A stretch of DNA of 27,859 bases. Source: JBHJGM01 sp964405825. Lineage in GTDB: Bacteria; Verrucomicrobiota; Verrucomicrobiia; Opitutales; JBHJGM01. The translations under genes and the position numbers were made by a program. Of the stretch, positions 13,731 through 21,279 are shown piece after piece; within the stretch, counting starts at the first letter, position 1; the number at the start of each line of letters is the position of its first letter. Below the pieces are notes generated by a model, which did no database searches, was not told where the DNA came from, and saw only the letters and a list, made by a program, of their open reading frames with translations. The stretch is from the NCBI GenBank assembly GCA_964405825.1, contig CAYOPI010000043.1, positions 1 to 27,859 of the forward strand, read 5' to 3'.

Positions 13731-16178
13731 ATGAACGTTTCCCTGCACTGGCTCAAACGCTACCTGCCCGAGCTTTCGGCCTCGCCGGAGGAACTCGAGC
13801 ATGTGCTGCCGATGATCGGGCTGGAAGTCGATGCGGTCCGCACGATTGGCCTGCCTCCAATCGACAACCTGGTGGTGGGCGAAGTGCTCTCGCGCGAGCA
13901 GCACCCCAACGCCGATCGGCTCGGGGTCTGCCAGGTCAACGCCGGCGAAGGCGAGCCACGCCAGATCGTGTGCGGCGCCTCCAATTACAAGGTGGGTGAC
14001 CGTGTGCCGGTGGCCCTGCCGGGGGCCGTGCTGCCGGGGGACTTCAAGATCAAAAAGAGCAAGCTGCGCGGCGTCGAGTCCGCCGGCATGATGTGTTCGG
14101 CGCGCGAGCTGGGACTGGGCGAGGACCACGCGGGCCTGCTCATTCTCGAGGACCGCCCCGAGGTGGGTACGCCCCTGAACGAGATTTACAAGGACACCGA
14201 CACGGTCTTCGAGACCGAGGTGACCGCCAATCGCGGCGATTACCTGAGCCATCGCGGCGTGGCCCGCGAACTGGCCGCCTGGTACGACCTGCCTTTCGTC
14301 GAAGTGCAGACGAAAGCCGAGGCCGATTGTAGTGAAGTTCCGGATACAGACTCGCTGATTCGCGAGCTGCGCCTGCAGACCCCCGCCTGCCCGTACTACC
14401 GCGCCTGGAGCGTGCGGGGTGTCAAAATCGGCCCGAGCCCGCAGTGGCTGCGCACCGATCTGGAGCGCGTGGGCCTGCGCCCAATCAGCAACGTGGTCGA
14501 CATTACCAACTGGATCCTGATGGATCTGGGCCAACCGCTGCACGCTTTCGACGCCAGGAAAATCGGCGGGGGGCAGATCGTGGTGCGGCAGGCCGGCGCA
14601 GGCGAGCGCATCACTACCCTCGACGGCAAGCAGCGCACGCTCTCGCCCGAGATGATGGTCATTGCCGATGCCGAGAAGCCGCTGGTTATCGCCGGGGTGA
14701 TGGGTAGCGAAGATGCCGAGGTTGACGACACGACGAGCGACATCGTGCTGGAGATCGCCTGGTTTGAGCCGGGCTCCATTCGCTCGACCGCCCGCCGGCT
14801 CGCGCTCTCGTCCGACAGCAGCCAGCGCTTCAGCCGCAACGTCGATCCGCAGATGGCCGAGGTGGCAGCGCGCCGCGCGATCGACCTGATTCTCGAGATC
14901 GCCGGCGGCGAGGTCAGCGGGCCCGAAGTCGTGGCCGGGGAGCCGCCCCGGGGTGACACCACCGTCGAGGTCCACGGAGACTTCATTCGAAGCGTATCGG
15001 GTTTTTCGATACTCGATAGCGCGATTGCCGATATCTTCCGGCGGCTTCACTTTGGCGTGGTTGAGCGCGGCGAGGGTCATTGGAAGGTCACCGTGCCCAG
15101 CGCGAAGTGGGAGGTCACCCGCCCCGTCGACCTGGCCGAGGAGGTCATCCGCATCCACGGGGCCGAGCGCATTCCCGCGCAGCCCGTGCACAGTGTCGGT
15201 CTCGAACGCGAGGACGCCCCGGTGGCCCGTTTCAACGAACGCGTCTCGGCCTGCCTGACGGGCCAGGATTTCGTCGAGTGCGTGCATTACACGCTGCGCT
15301 CGGCGCAGGAGACCGCCCGGCTTTTTGGCCAGGAACAGGCGCCGCTGCTGGCGCTGGAGGAACCGCTGACCAGCGAGCAGAGCCACCTGCGCCCAAGCCT
15401 GTTGCCGGGCTTGCTCGACGCGCTGGCGCTGAACCTCAACAACGGCAACGACGTGCGGCGGCTCTTTGAGTGCGGACGGGTTTTCCGGGCCGAAGCCGGT
15501 GAGGTCTTCGAGCTGGCTTCGGTGGGATTTGTCCTGTTGCAGGAGCCCGCCGTGCGCAGCTGGCAGGCGCCGGCCAAGGCGGATTTCTTCACCGCCAAGG
15601 CGCTGGCGGCGCGGTTGTTCGCCCTTGGCGGGGTCGAACTGGAGGACGCGCGTATTCAAAGGCTGGATACGTCGGATTTTGTCCAGGGCGGACATGCGGC
15701 GTCCGTCTACGACTGGCCCGTCGATGGCTTTGGCGGCTGGTTCGGCCTGTGCGGCTTTCACGTGCTCAAGGACTGGGACATCGACCAGCCCGTGCTCTTT
15801 GGCGAGGTTGTCTTTTTGCCGGAGAAGCTCGGCTCGCTGCTGACGACCGGGCAGGCGCCCTTCAAGGGTTTCAGCAGCTATCCGCCCTCCACTCGCGACG
15901 TTGCTTTGGTCGTGGACGAGGCGCTTCCGGCCGAGTCTGTTCGCCAGACCGTGGCCACGGCCGCGCGGGCGTCTTGCAGTGAGGCCTTTTCGGTTGAGGC
16001 GGTTTCGGTCTTCGACGTTTTTTCCGGGCAGGGCCTGCCCGAGGGCAAGAAGAGTCTCGCCTTTGGCATCACTTTTCGATCCGATGAGCGTACGCTCAAG
16101 GACGACGAGATCGCCGCGGCCTTCGACCAGACGCTCCAGCGCCTGCAGAACCAGTCCGGCTTTACGGTGCGGCGTTGA
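13731..16178 (+). CDS. pheT: Phenylalanine--tRNA ligase beta subunit
   Basis: The 815-residue PheRS beta subunit, near the usual size of about 800. In order: N-terminal segment MNVSLHWLKRYLPE; an OB-fold tRNA-binding domain (about 43-150, with the HPNADRLGVCQV stretch); the B3/B4 editing region (about 205-390); the B5 domain (about 400-470); the catalytic-like core (about 480-690); and the C-terminal ferredoxin-fold anticodon-binding domain (about 715-815, with SSYPPSTRDVALVVDE and SLAFGITFRSDERTLKDDEI). The subunit edits mischarged Tyr-tRNA-Phe and binds the tRNA. The ATG at 13731 fits the family start, so the longer frame from 13596, which overlaps pheS, is rejected. gatC follows after 18 bases. 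Confidence 0.97.
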   Translation: MNVSLHWLKRYLPELSASPEELEHVLPMIGLEVDAVRTIGLPPIDNLVVGEVLSREQHPNADRLGVCQVNAGEGEPRQIVCGASNYKVGDRVPVALPGAVLPGDFKIKKSKLRGVESAGMMCSARELGLGEDHAGLLILEDRPEVGTPLNEIYKDTDTVFETEVTANRGDYLSHRGVARELAAWYDLPFVEVQTKAEADCSEVPDTDSLIRELRLQTPACPYYRAWSVRGVKIGPSPQWLRTDLERVGLRPISNVVDITNWILMDLGQPLHAFDARKIGGGQIVVRQAGAGERITTLDGKQRTLSPEMMVIADAEKPLVIAGVMGSEDAEVDDTTSDIVLEIAWFEPGSIRSTARRLALSSDSSQRFSRNVDPQMAEVAARRAIDLILEIAGGEVSGPEVVAGEPPRGDTTVEVHGDFIRSVSGFSILDSAIADIFRRLHFGVVERGEGHWKVTVPSAKWEVTRPVDLAEEVIRIHGAERIPAQPVHSVGLEREDAPVARFNERVSACLTGQDFVECVHYTLRSAQETARLFGQEQAPLLALEEPLTSEQSHLRPSLLPGLLDALALNLNNGNDVRRLFECGRVFRAEAGEVFELASVGFVLLQEPAVRSWQAPAKADFFTAKALAARLFALGGVELEDARIQRLDTSDFVQGGHAASVYDWPVDGFGGWFGLCGFHVLKDWDIDQPVLFGEVVFLPEKLGSLLTTGQAPFKGFSSYPPSTRDVALVVDEALPAESVRQTVATAARASCSEAFSVEAVSVFDVFSGQGLPEGKKSLAFGITFRSDERTLKDDEIAAAFDQTLQRLQNQSGFTVRR

Positions 16179-16196
16179 CGGAGGGCTCCACCACAC

Positions 16197-16487
16197 ATGC
16201 AGACGCAGATCGACATCGACTACGTGGCGCGGCTGGCGCGCATCGCACTGACGCCCGAGGAGAAGTCCCGCTTTGGCGCGCAGCTGGGCCAGGTGCTGGA
16301 GCATTTCCAGAAGCTGGAGGCCGTCGACGTGGACGGGGTGGAGCCGATGGCGCACGCCTTTCCGGTGGTCAACGTGCTCGATGCGGACACGCCGAGCGAG
16401 CCCTTCATGCCCGAGCAGGCATTGCGCAACGCGCCGGCGCGCCGGGACAACCAGATCGTCGTGCCCAAGGTGGTTGACGACGCTTGA
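16197..16487 (+). CDS. gatC: Asp-tRNA(Asn)/Glu-tRNA(Gln) amidotransferase subunit C
   Basis: A 96-residue GatC (family usually 90-105), the small subunit that wraps around GatA and stabilises its contact with GatB. The pattern IDYVARLARIALTPEEKSRF near the N-terminus and the VEPMAHAF segment in the middle are typical. A Shine-Dalgarno-like GGAGGG lies at 16180-16185. The gene directly follows pheT, and gatA begins at or just after its stop, so the complex is made from one transcript. The complex amidates misacylated Asp-tRNA-Asn or Glu-tRNA-Gln; this window does not tell which is used. Confidence 0.95.
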   Translation: MQTQIDIDYVARLARIALTPEEKSRFGAQLGQVLEHFQKLEAVDVDGVEPMAHAFPVVNVLDADTPSEPFMPEQALRNAPARRDNQIVVPKVVDDA

Positions 16488-16498
16488 GGACGGCCACG

Positions 16499-17974
16499 GT
16501 GGCAGAGGCGTTGCACACGAAGACGGCGGCCGAGCTGGGCGCGTTGCTGGAGGCGAAGACGGTCAGCGCCGAGGAGCTGCTGAAGGCTTTCATCGAGCGT
16601 ACCGAGAAAGTGGATACGAAGGTGCGGGCCTTCAGCCACCGCGACGACGCCGATGCCCTCGCCCAGGCGCGCGCCTCCGATGAGCGCCGCGGCCGGGGCG
16701 AGACGCGGGGTCCGCTCGACGGGGTGCCGGTTGCGCTCAAGGACGTCATTTCAGCCCAAGGTCAGCCGCTGACCGCCTCCAGCCGGATCCTCGAAAACTA
16801 CGTTTCGCCCTACGACGCGCACGTGGTCGAGGGCTTGCGCTCCGCCGGGGCGGTGGTCTGGGGGCGGCTCAACCTGGACGAGTTTGCGATGGGTTCCTCG
16901 ACCGAGAACAGCGCGCGCCAGACAACCTGCAATCCCTGGGACCTTGAACGCGTGCCGGGCGGATCCTCGGGCGGAAGCGCGGCGGCGGTGGCCGCGGGCG
17001 AGGCACCCCTGACCCTGGGCAGCGACACCGGCGGTTCGATTCGCCAGCCGGCGGCGCTTTGCGGGGTGGTCGGGATGAAGCCCACCTACGGGCTGGTCAG
17101 CCGCTACGGGTTGGCGGCGTTCGCGTCCTCGCTCGATCAGATTGGGCCCTTCGCGCGCACCATCGAAGACGCCGCGCTCCTCCTGCAGACCATCGCCGGG
17201 CATGACCGCCGCGACTCGACCTCCTTCCAGACCGAAATTCCCGACTACCGCCAGGCGCTCTCGCAGCAGAAGGGTCCCTGGACGCTCGGGGTGCCGCGGG
17301 AATTCTTCATCGAAGGCGTCGACCCGGCCGTTGAGGCAGCCGTGCGGGCGGCGGTCGACTGGTACGGCGCGCAGGGTTGCACGATCAAGGAGGTCAGCCT
17401 GCCGCACACCGATCTGTCGGTGCCAGTGTACTACATCGTGGCAACGGCCGAGGCCTCCTCGAACCTCGCGCGCTACGACGGCATCCGCTACACCCACCGC
17501 GCGGACAAAGCTGACAGCGGGGTCGACCTGTTCTTCCAGTCGCGCGCCGAAGGCTTTGGCGAGGAGGTCAAGCGGCGCATCATCCTGGGCACCTACGTGC
17601 TCTCCAGCGGCTACTACGATGCCTTTTACCTGCGTGCGCAGAAGGTGCGCTCGCTGATCCGTCAGGACTTCATGACGGCCTTTGAAGCCGAGGGCGTGGA
17701 TGCGGTCATCGGGCCGACAACGCCCACGCCCGCCTTCAGGATAGGCGAGAAGGCCGACAATCCACTGCAGATGTACCTGTCGGACATCTTCACTATTTCC
17801 ACCAATCTGGCGGGTCTGCCGGGACTGTCGCTGCCGTGCGGCTTTGCCGGGAATCCGACGCTGCCGATCGGCCTGCAGCTGATCGGCCAGCCTTTCAAGG
17901 AGGACGCCCTGCTGGCCATCGCCCACGCCTACGAGCGGGCCCACGACTGGCACACCCGCTGCGCGCCGCTGTGA
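16499..17974 (+). CDS. gatA: Asp-tRNA(Asn)/Glu-tRNA(Gln) amidotransferase subunit A
   Basis: GatA is the glutaminase (amidase-signature) subunit that releases ammonia for GatB. The Ser-cisSer-Lys triad is intact: Lys81 in VALKDVIS, Ser156 in PGGSSGGSAAAVAAG and the nucleophile Ser180 in GSDTGGSIRQPA (491-residue numbering). The spacings of 75 and 24 residues match the family. I choose GTG at 16499 because GAGGA at 16486-16490 sits eight bases before it. TTG at 16484, overlapping the gatC stop, would give 496 residues and is the alternative. gatC lies directly before; a lipoprotein gene 78 bases after the stop separates gatA from gatB. Confidence 0.96.
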   Translation: MAEALHTKTAAELGALLEAKTVSAEELLKAFIERTEKVDTKVRAFSHRDDADALAQARASDERRGRGETRGPLDGVPVALKDVISAQGQPLTASSRILENYVSPYDAHVVEGLRSAGAVVWGRLNLDEFAMGSSTENSARQTTCNPWDLERVPGGSSGGSAAAVAAGEAPLTLGSDTGGSIRQPAALCGVVGMKPTYGLVSRYGLAAFASSLDQIGPFARTIEDAALLLQTIAGHDRRDSTSFQTEIPDYRQALSQQKGPWTLGVPREFFIEGVDPAVEAAVRAAVDWYGAQGCTIKEVSLPHTDLSVPVYYIVATAEASSNLARYDGIRYTHRADKADSGVDLFFQSRAEGFGEEVKRRIILGTYVLSSGYYDAFYLRAQKVRSLIRQDFMTAFEAEGVDAVIGPTTPTPAFRIGEKADNPLQMYLSDIFTISTNLAGLPGLSLPCGFAGNPTLPIGLQLIGQPFKEDALLAIAHAYERAHDWHTRCAPL

Positions 17975-18052
17975 AGACCGCGGGCATTGCCGAAGGCGAA
18001 CTTCACCCGGCAGCCTTTGTGACAGAGGCTGGCAAACCAGACACCCGAAGCC

Positions 18053-18610
18053 ATGACTGAGCGGATGCGTACGATGAAGCGTTTGGGGCTACCGTTGCTG
18101 ACGGCCTGCCTGCTACTGGGGATGCTTGCCGGGTGCGGGGGCCAGGCGCCACCGGCGACCGAAGCGGCACCGTCCGCCGAGCCGGCGGATTCGCCGACCG
18201 TCCCAAAGCAGCCTGCCCGGGACTTGAGTCTGGCCGACTTTCAGGGCTTCTGGCGGTTGAACGTCGAGGCCTCGGCCCGGGTGCTGCGTGCGAGCCCGGA
18301 GTTTGAGAAGCTCACGCGCCCGGAGAACATGGTGCCGGCTTTTGAGCAGATCCGGGAGGAACTCACCTACGAGATCATTGGCGAGCAGATGATCTCGCGC
18401 CGCAACGACCAGCGGATGGAAATTGACCTGAGCGTCGTCTCCAGCAACGCGCGGGAGGTGGTCGTCGATGCGGTCCTGGCCGACGGGATGCAGGGGCGCT
18501 TCGCCTTGCGCTTTGTGGAGGGGCAGTACCTGCAGGTGGACGACGGCGTGCCGATGAGCCTGGGCATGTTCATCATGGAGCGCGCCGAAAAACCCGACAG
18601 CCTCGACTAG
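18053..18610 (+). CDS. Small predicted lipoprotein between gatA and gatB
   Basis: A 185-residue protein with a lipoprotein signal peptide: basic start, the hydrophobic stretch LGLPLLTACLLLGMLAGC and a lipobox LAGC with Cys28. It is therefore probably anchored to a membrane facing the periplasm. A Pro/Ala-rich linker (about 32-58) leads to a globular domain (about 60-180, with DLSLADFQGFWRLNVEAS and TYEIIGEQMISRRNDQRMEI). This beta-rich pattern could be a lipocalin-like or similar small barrel, but I do not recognise a family and assign no function. ATGs at 18065 and 18074 are alternative starts. Its place inside a translation gene cluster is odd for an envelope protein. Confidence 0.85.
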   Translation: MTERMRTMKRLGLPLLTACLLLGMLAGCGGQAPPATEAAPSAEPADSPTVPKQPARDLSLADFQGFWRLNVEASARVLRASPEFEKLTRPENMVPAFEQIREELTYEIIGEQMISRRNDQRMEIDLSVVSSNAREVVVDAVLADGMQGRFALRFVEGQYLQVDDGVPMSLGMFIMERAEKPDSLD

Positions 18611-18790
18611 GATTCGAGGCAGAATTCATGGTGGCTGAGGAAAAGAGGTCGGATCTGGCGGGAAACGTTATTGGATTTCGGTGCGCGATCTTTGCAGTAC
18701 AAGCGCAGGTACAGGACGTATCAGCCCTCTTGCGGAGCTTAGAGCTTCTCCCAATGCCGCAAATTTTGTAAACTCGGTCCCGCTCACAGC

Positions 18791-20254
18791 ATGCAATACG
18801 AAGCAGTCATCGGTCTGGAAGTGCACGTGCAGGTGAAGACGCGCTCGAAGATGTTCACGCGCGCGCCTTACGCCTTTGGGCAGGCACCCAACACGCTGAC
18901 CAACCCCGTGGTGATGGGCCTGCCGGGCGCGCTGCCGGTGCTCAACGAGGAGGCCATCCGCCAGGTCGCCCGCATGGGCCTGCTCTACGACTGCCAGATC
19001 GCCGAGCGCTGCAAGTGGGACCGCAAGAACTACTTTTATCCCGACAGCCCGAAGAACTACCAGATCTCGCAGTACGACCAGCCTCTGTGCATTGGTGGCG
19101 AGGTCGAGATCGAGTTGCCGGGCCCGTCGCGCAACGTCATGGGCGAGCACCGCAAGGTGAAGCTCACGCGCATCCACCTCGAAGAGGACGTGGGCAAGCT
19201 GACGCACTTTCCCAACGACAGCCTGGTGGACTACAACCGCGCCGGCGCGGCCCTGGCCGAAATGGTCACCGATCCCGACCTGCACAACTCCGACGAAGTG
19301 GTGGCCTTCCTCAACGCGCTGCGGGTGGACCTTTTCAACGCCGGCATTTCCGACTGCGACATGGAGAAGGGCCAGCTGCGCTGCGACGCCAACATCTCCG
19401 TACGCCCGGTCGGCAGCGACGTGCTCAACAACCGCACCGAGATGAAGAACCTCAACTCGGTCTCGGCCGTGAAAGCCAGTGTGGACTTCGAGATCAAGCG
19501 TCAGATCCGCGTCTGTCAGGAGGGCGGCTCGGTCGTGCAGGAGACGCGCCGCTGGAATCCCGACACCGGCCACACCTCCTCGCTGCGCGGCAAGGAAGAG
19601 GCGCACGACTACCGCTACTTTCCCGACCCGGACCTGATGCCCGTCGAGCTGCCGCGCGAGACGGTCGACGCGCTCAAGGCCGCCTTGCCCGAACGTCTCT
19701 TTGACTGTCAGCGCCGCTTCATGGAGCAGTACGCCTTGCCGTACACGGTCACCTCGGTGCTCTGTCCCAATCGCGAGCTGGTGGACTTCTTCGAGGCGGC
19801 CGTGCGGTCCCATGACAACCCCCAGGCGATCGCCAACCTGGTGACCAACGATCTGCTGCGCGAGCTTTCCGCGGGCGCCGGGGAAGGGGAGGGCATGCTG
19901 CCGCTGGAGCGTTGCGCCATTCGCCCCGCGCAACTGGCCGGGCTGGTCGCGCTCATCGACGAGGGCGCCCTCTCCAAACAGATCGCCAAGGACGTCTTCG
20001 TGGAGATGTTCCGGACCGGCCGGGACGCCACCGCCATTGTCGAGGCCAAGGGGCTCAAGCAGACCTCCGACGCGGGCGAACTCGAGCAGCATTGCCGCGA
20101 GGCGATCGAGGCCAACCCGAAGGCCGCCGACGAGTTCCGCAGCGGCAAGGAGAAGGCGATCAACGCGCTCAAGGGCAAGGTCATGAAGGCCACCCGCGGC
20201 CAGGCCAATCCCGAGGTCGTCGACGCCACCCTGCGCAAGCTGCTCGCACCTTAG
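18791..20254 (+). CDS. gatB: Asp-tRNA(Asn)/Glu-tRNA(Gln) amidotransferase subunit B
   Basis: The 487-residue GatB, the subunit that binds the misacylated tRNA and carries out ATP-dependent activation and amidation. The N-terminus MQYEAVIGLEVHVQVKTRSK and the stretches NPVVMGLPGALPVLN and KNYFYPDSPKNYQISQYDQP are family signatures. The C-terminal part (about 340-487) is the helical GatB/YqeY tRNA-binding domain. Length is normal for the family (about 475-500). The CxC zinc ligands found near the N-terminus of some GatBs are absent (MFTRAPY instead), as in other zinc-free members. The 180-base gap upstream contains TTGCGG (18730-18735) and CCGCAA (18757-18762) followed by AATTTTGT, a weak hairpin that could mark separate control of gatB. 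Confidence 0.97.
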   Translation: MQYEAVIGLEVHVQVKTRSKMFTRAPYAFGQAPNTLTNPVVMGLPGALPVLNEEAIRQVARMGLLYDCQIAERCKWDRKNYFYPDSPKNYQISQYDQPLCIGGEVEIELPGPSRNVMGEHRKVKLTRIHLEEDVGKLTHFPNDSLVDYNRAGAALAEMVTDPDLHNSDEVVAFLNALRVDLFNAGISDCDMEKGQLRCDANISVRPVGSDVLNNRTEMKNLNSVSAVKASVDFEIKRQIRVCQEGGSVVQETRRWNPDTGHTSSLRGKEEAHDYRYFPDPDLMPVELPRETVDALKAALPERLFDCQRRFMEQYALPYTVTSVLCPNRELVDFFEAAVRSHDNPQAIANLVTNDLLRELSAGAGEGEGMLPLERCAIRPAQLAGLVALIDEGALSKQIAKDVFVEMFRTGRDATAIVEAKGLKQTSDAGELEQHCREAIEANPKAADEFRSGKEKAINALKGKVMKATRGQANPEVVDATLRKLLAP

Positions 20255-20264
20255 GGCACGGCGC

Positions 20265-20311
20265 GATTTTCCGGCGGGAAAATCACCCTAGGGTGTTTCC
20301 CTGACTCAGGG
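20265..20311. other. Cluster of overlapping palindromes after gatB
   Basis: The gap 20255-20579 (325 bases) contains no gene but two structured parts. This first part starts eleven bases after the gatB stop. GATTTTCC (20265-20272) pairs with GGAAAATC (20277-20284) around a GGCG loop. CACCCTAGGGTG (20284-20295) is a perfect palindrome flanked by GGGAAA (20276-20281) and TTTCCC (20296-20301), which could form a competing stem. CCCTGACTCAGGG (20299-20311) is a third. No T-run follows on the plus strand, so a simple terminator is not certain; protein binding sites or alternative folds are possible. Confidence 0.5.
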
Positions 20312-20375
20312 GCGTTTGGATGCTCTGTAGGCCCTCCCCGGATACGCCAAAGGTCGTTGCCCCTGTGCGATTTCG

Positions 20376-20514
20376 GCACTGTTGAAAACGCGAACACATG
20401 AGCGCCACCGGCCCGCGAGCCCTGCCCCCATGCGGAAGAAAACCCGATGGGCTGCAGGGAGAACTTGCTAAAGCCCGGTGGCCGGTTTACCCATGTGTTG
20501 TGCGTTTACAGTGC
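20376..20514. ncRNA. Candidate structured RNA: long multi-tier hairpin
   Basis: Nested complementary arms fold this 139-base stretch into a rod. From outside in: GCACTGT (20376-20382) with ACAGTGC (20508-20514); AAACGC (20386-20391) with GCGTTT (20502-20507); AACACATG (20393-20400) with CATGTGTT (20492-20499); GCCACCGG (20404-20411) with CCGGTGGC (20475-20482); CCCTGC (20420-20425) with GCAGGG (20454-20459); CCCAT (20427-20431) with ATGGG (20447-20451); CGG (20433-20435) with CCG (20444-20446), closing on an eight-base A-rich loop. That is 43 base pairs with an internal loop of 8 and 15 bases in the middle. I do not recognise it as a known riboswitch, tmRNA or SRP RNA. A 6S-like regulator, a 5' leader of the next gene, or a repeat element are all possible. 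The strand is not determined. Confidence 0.45.
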
Positions 20515-20579
20515 AGTCATTCGGCGTAATTCACCCCACTTGCGCCCTCCCCACACAAAGGCTTCGGCCCCACACATCC

Positions 20580-21041
20580 ATGCCTAACCCAACCTTTTCC
20601 GAGGTCATCGATCAGATCCGCCAGAACGATGCCCGCTTTGCTCCAGGCGCGTACCACTTTGTGCGACAGGCGTTGGACTACACCCTGAAGCGCCCCGAGC
20701 GCCAGAACGCCGACGGCTCCTCCAAGCACGTCAGCGGCCAGGAACTGCTCGATGGCATTCGCGAGTACGCGCTGGACCAGTTTGGCCCGCTCTCCATCAC
20801 CGTGCTCGATGACTGGGGCGTGACCCGCTGCGAAGACTTCGGCGAGATTGTCTTCAACCTGGTGGACTTCGGCGTGCTGGGAAAGACCGAGAACGATCGG
20901 CGCGAGGACTTTGCGGGCGGCTACACTTTTACCGATGCCTTCCTCTCGCCCTTCCGCCCCTCCAGGGTCCGGGCGGGCATTCCCTCGCGCGAAGGGGGCC
21001 CCGAATCCTCGGCCTCGCTGCAGGAACAGCCGCGCAACTAG
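20580..21041 (+). CDS. Minf_1886-family protein of unknown function
   Basis: The ATG at 20580 gives 153 residues beginning MPNPTFSEVIDQIRQNDAR. The frame is open back to 20478, but that part overlaps the structured gap and looks non-coding. The body matches the pattern I recall for the Minf_1886 family, conserved in Verrucomicrobiota and Planctomycetota: YHFVRQALDYTLKR, then KHVSGQELLDGIREYALDQF, then GVTRCEDFGEIVFNLVDFGV, then a final TFTDAFLSPF. No function is known to me. No signal peptide or membrane helix is present, so it is likely cytoplasmic. The last 25 residues or so are low in complexity. The assignment rests on recall of the family pattern, not on a search. Confidence 0.85.
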   Translation: MPNPTFSEVIDQIRQNDARFAPGAYHFVRQALDYTLKRPERQNADGSSKHVSGQELLDGIREYALDQFGPLSITVLDDWGVTRCEDFGEIVFNLVDFGVLGKTENDRREDFAGGYTFTDAFLSPFRPSRVRAGIPSREGGPESSASLQEQPRN

Positions 21042-21279
21042 TTTGCGGACTTCCGGCGAAGTGCGTCTGCGGGGTTGATCTCCGCGGGTGAGGCAGTGAG
21101 CGTAGGCGTGTGCTCCAGTCCGCCGACTCCCGCCCCCTGAAGATTCGTCGGCGTCCGGCGACCACGCCCTGCTTCAGCGTCTGCTGAACGAACCCGTCGA
21201 GCGGCTCGAACTGGAGAACGGCCCCACCGTCATCCTCAAGGAAGACGCCGCCGCCGGGCTGGTCTCGATTCAGGCCTGG

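Noticed and set aside
13674..16355. A minus-strand ORF of 893 codons opposite pheT and gatC
   Set aside because: It is a shadow of the GC-rich coding strand. Its translation is rich in Arg, Gln, His and Leu without family pattern, while pheT and gatC on the other strand are certain.
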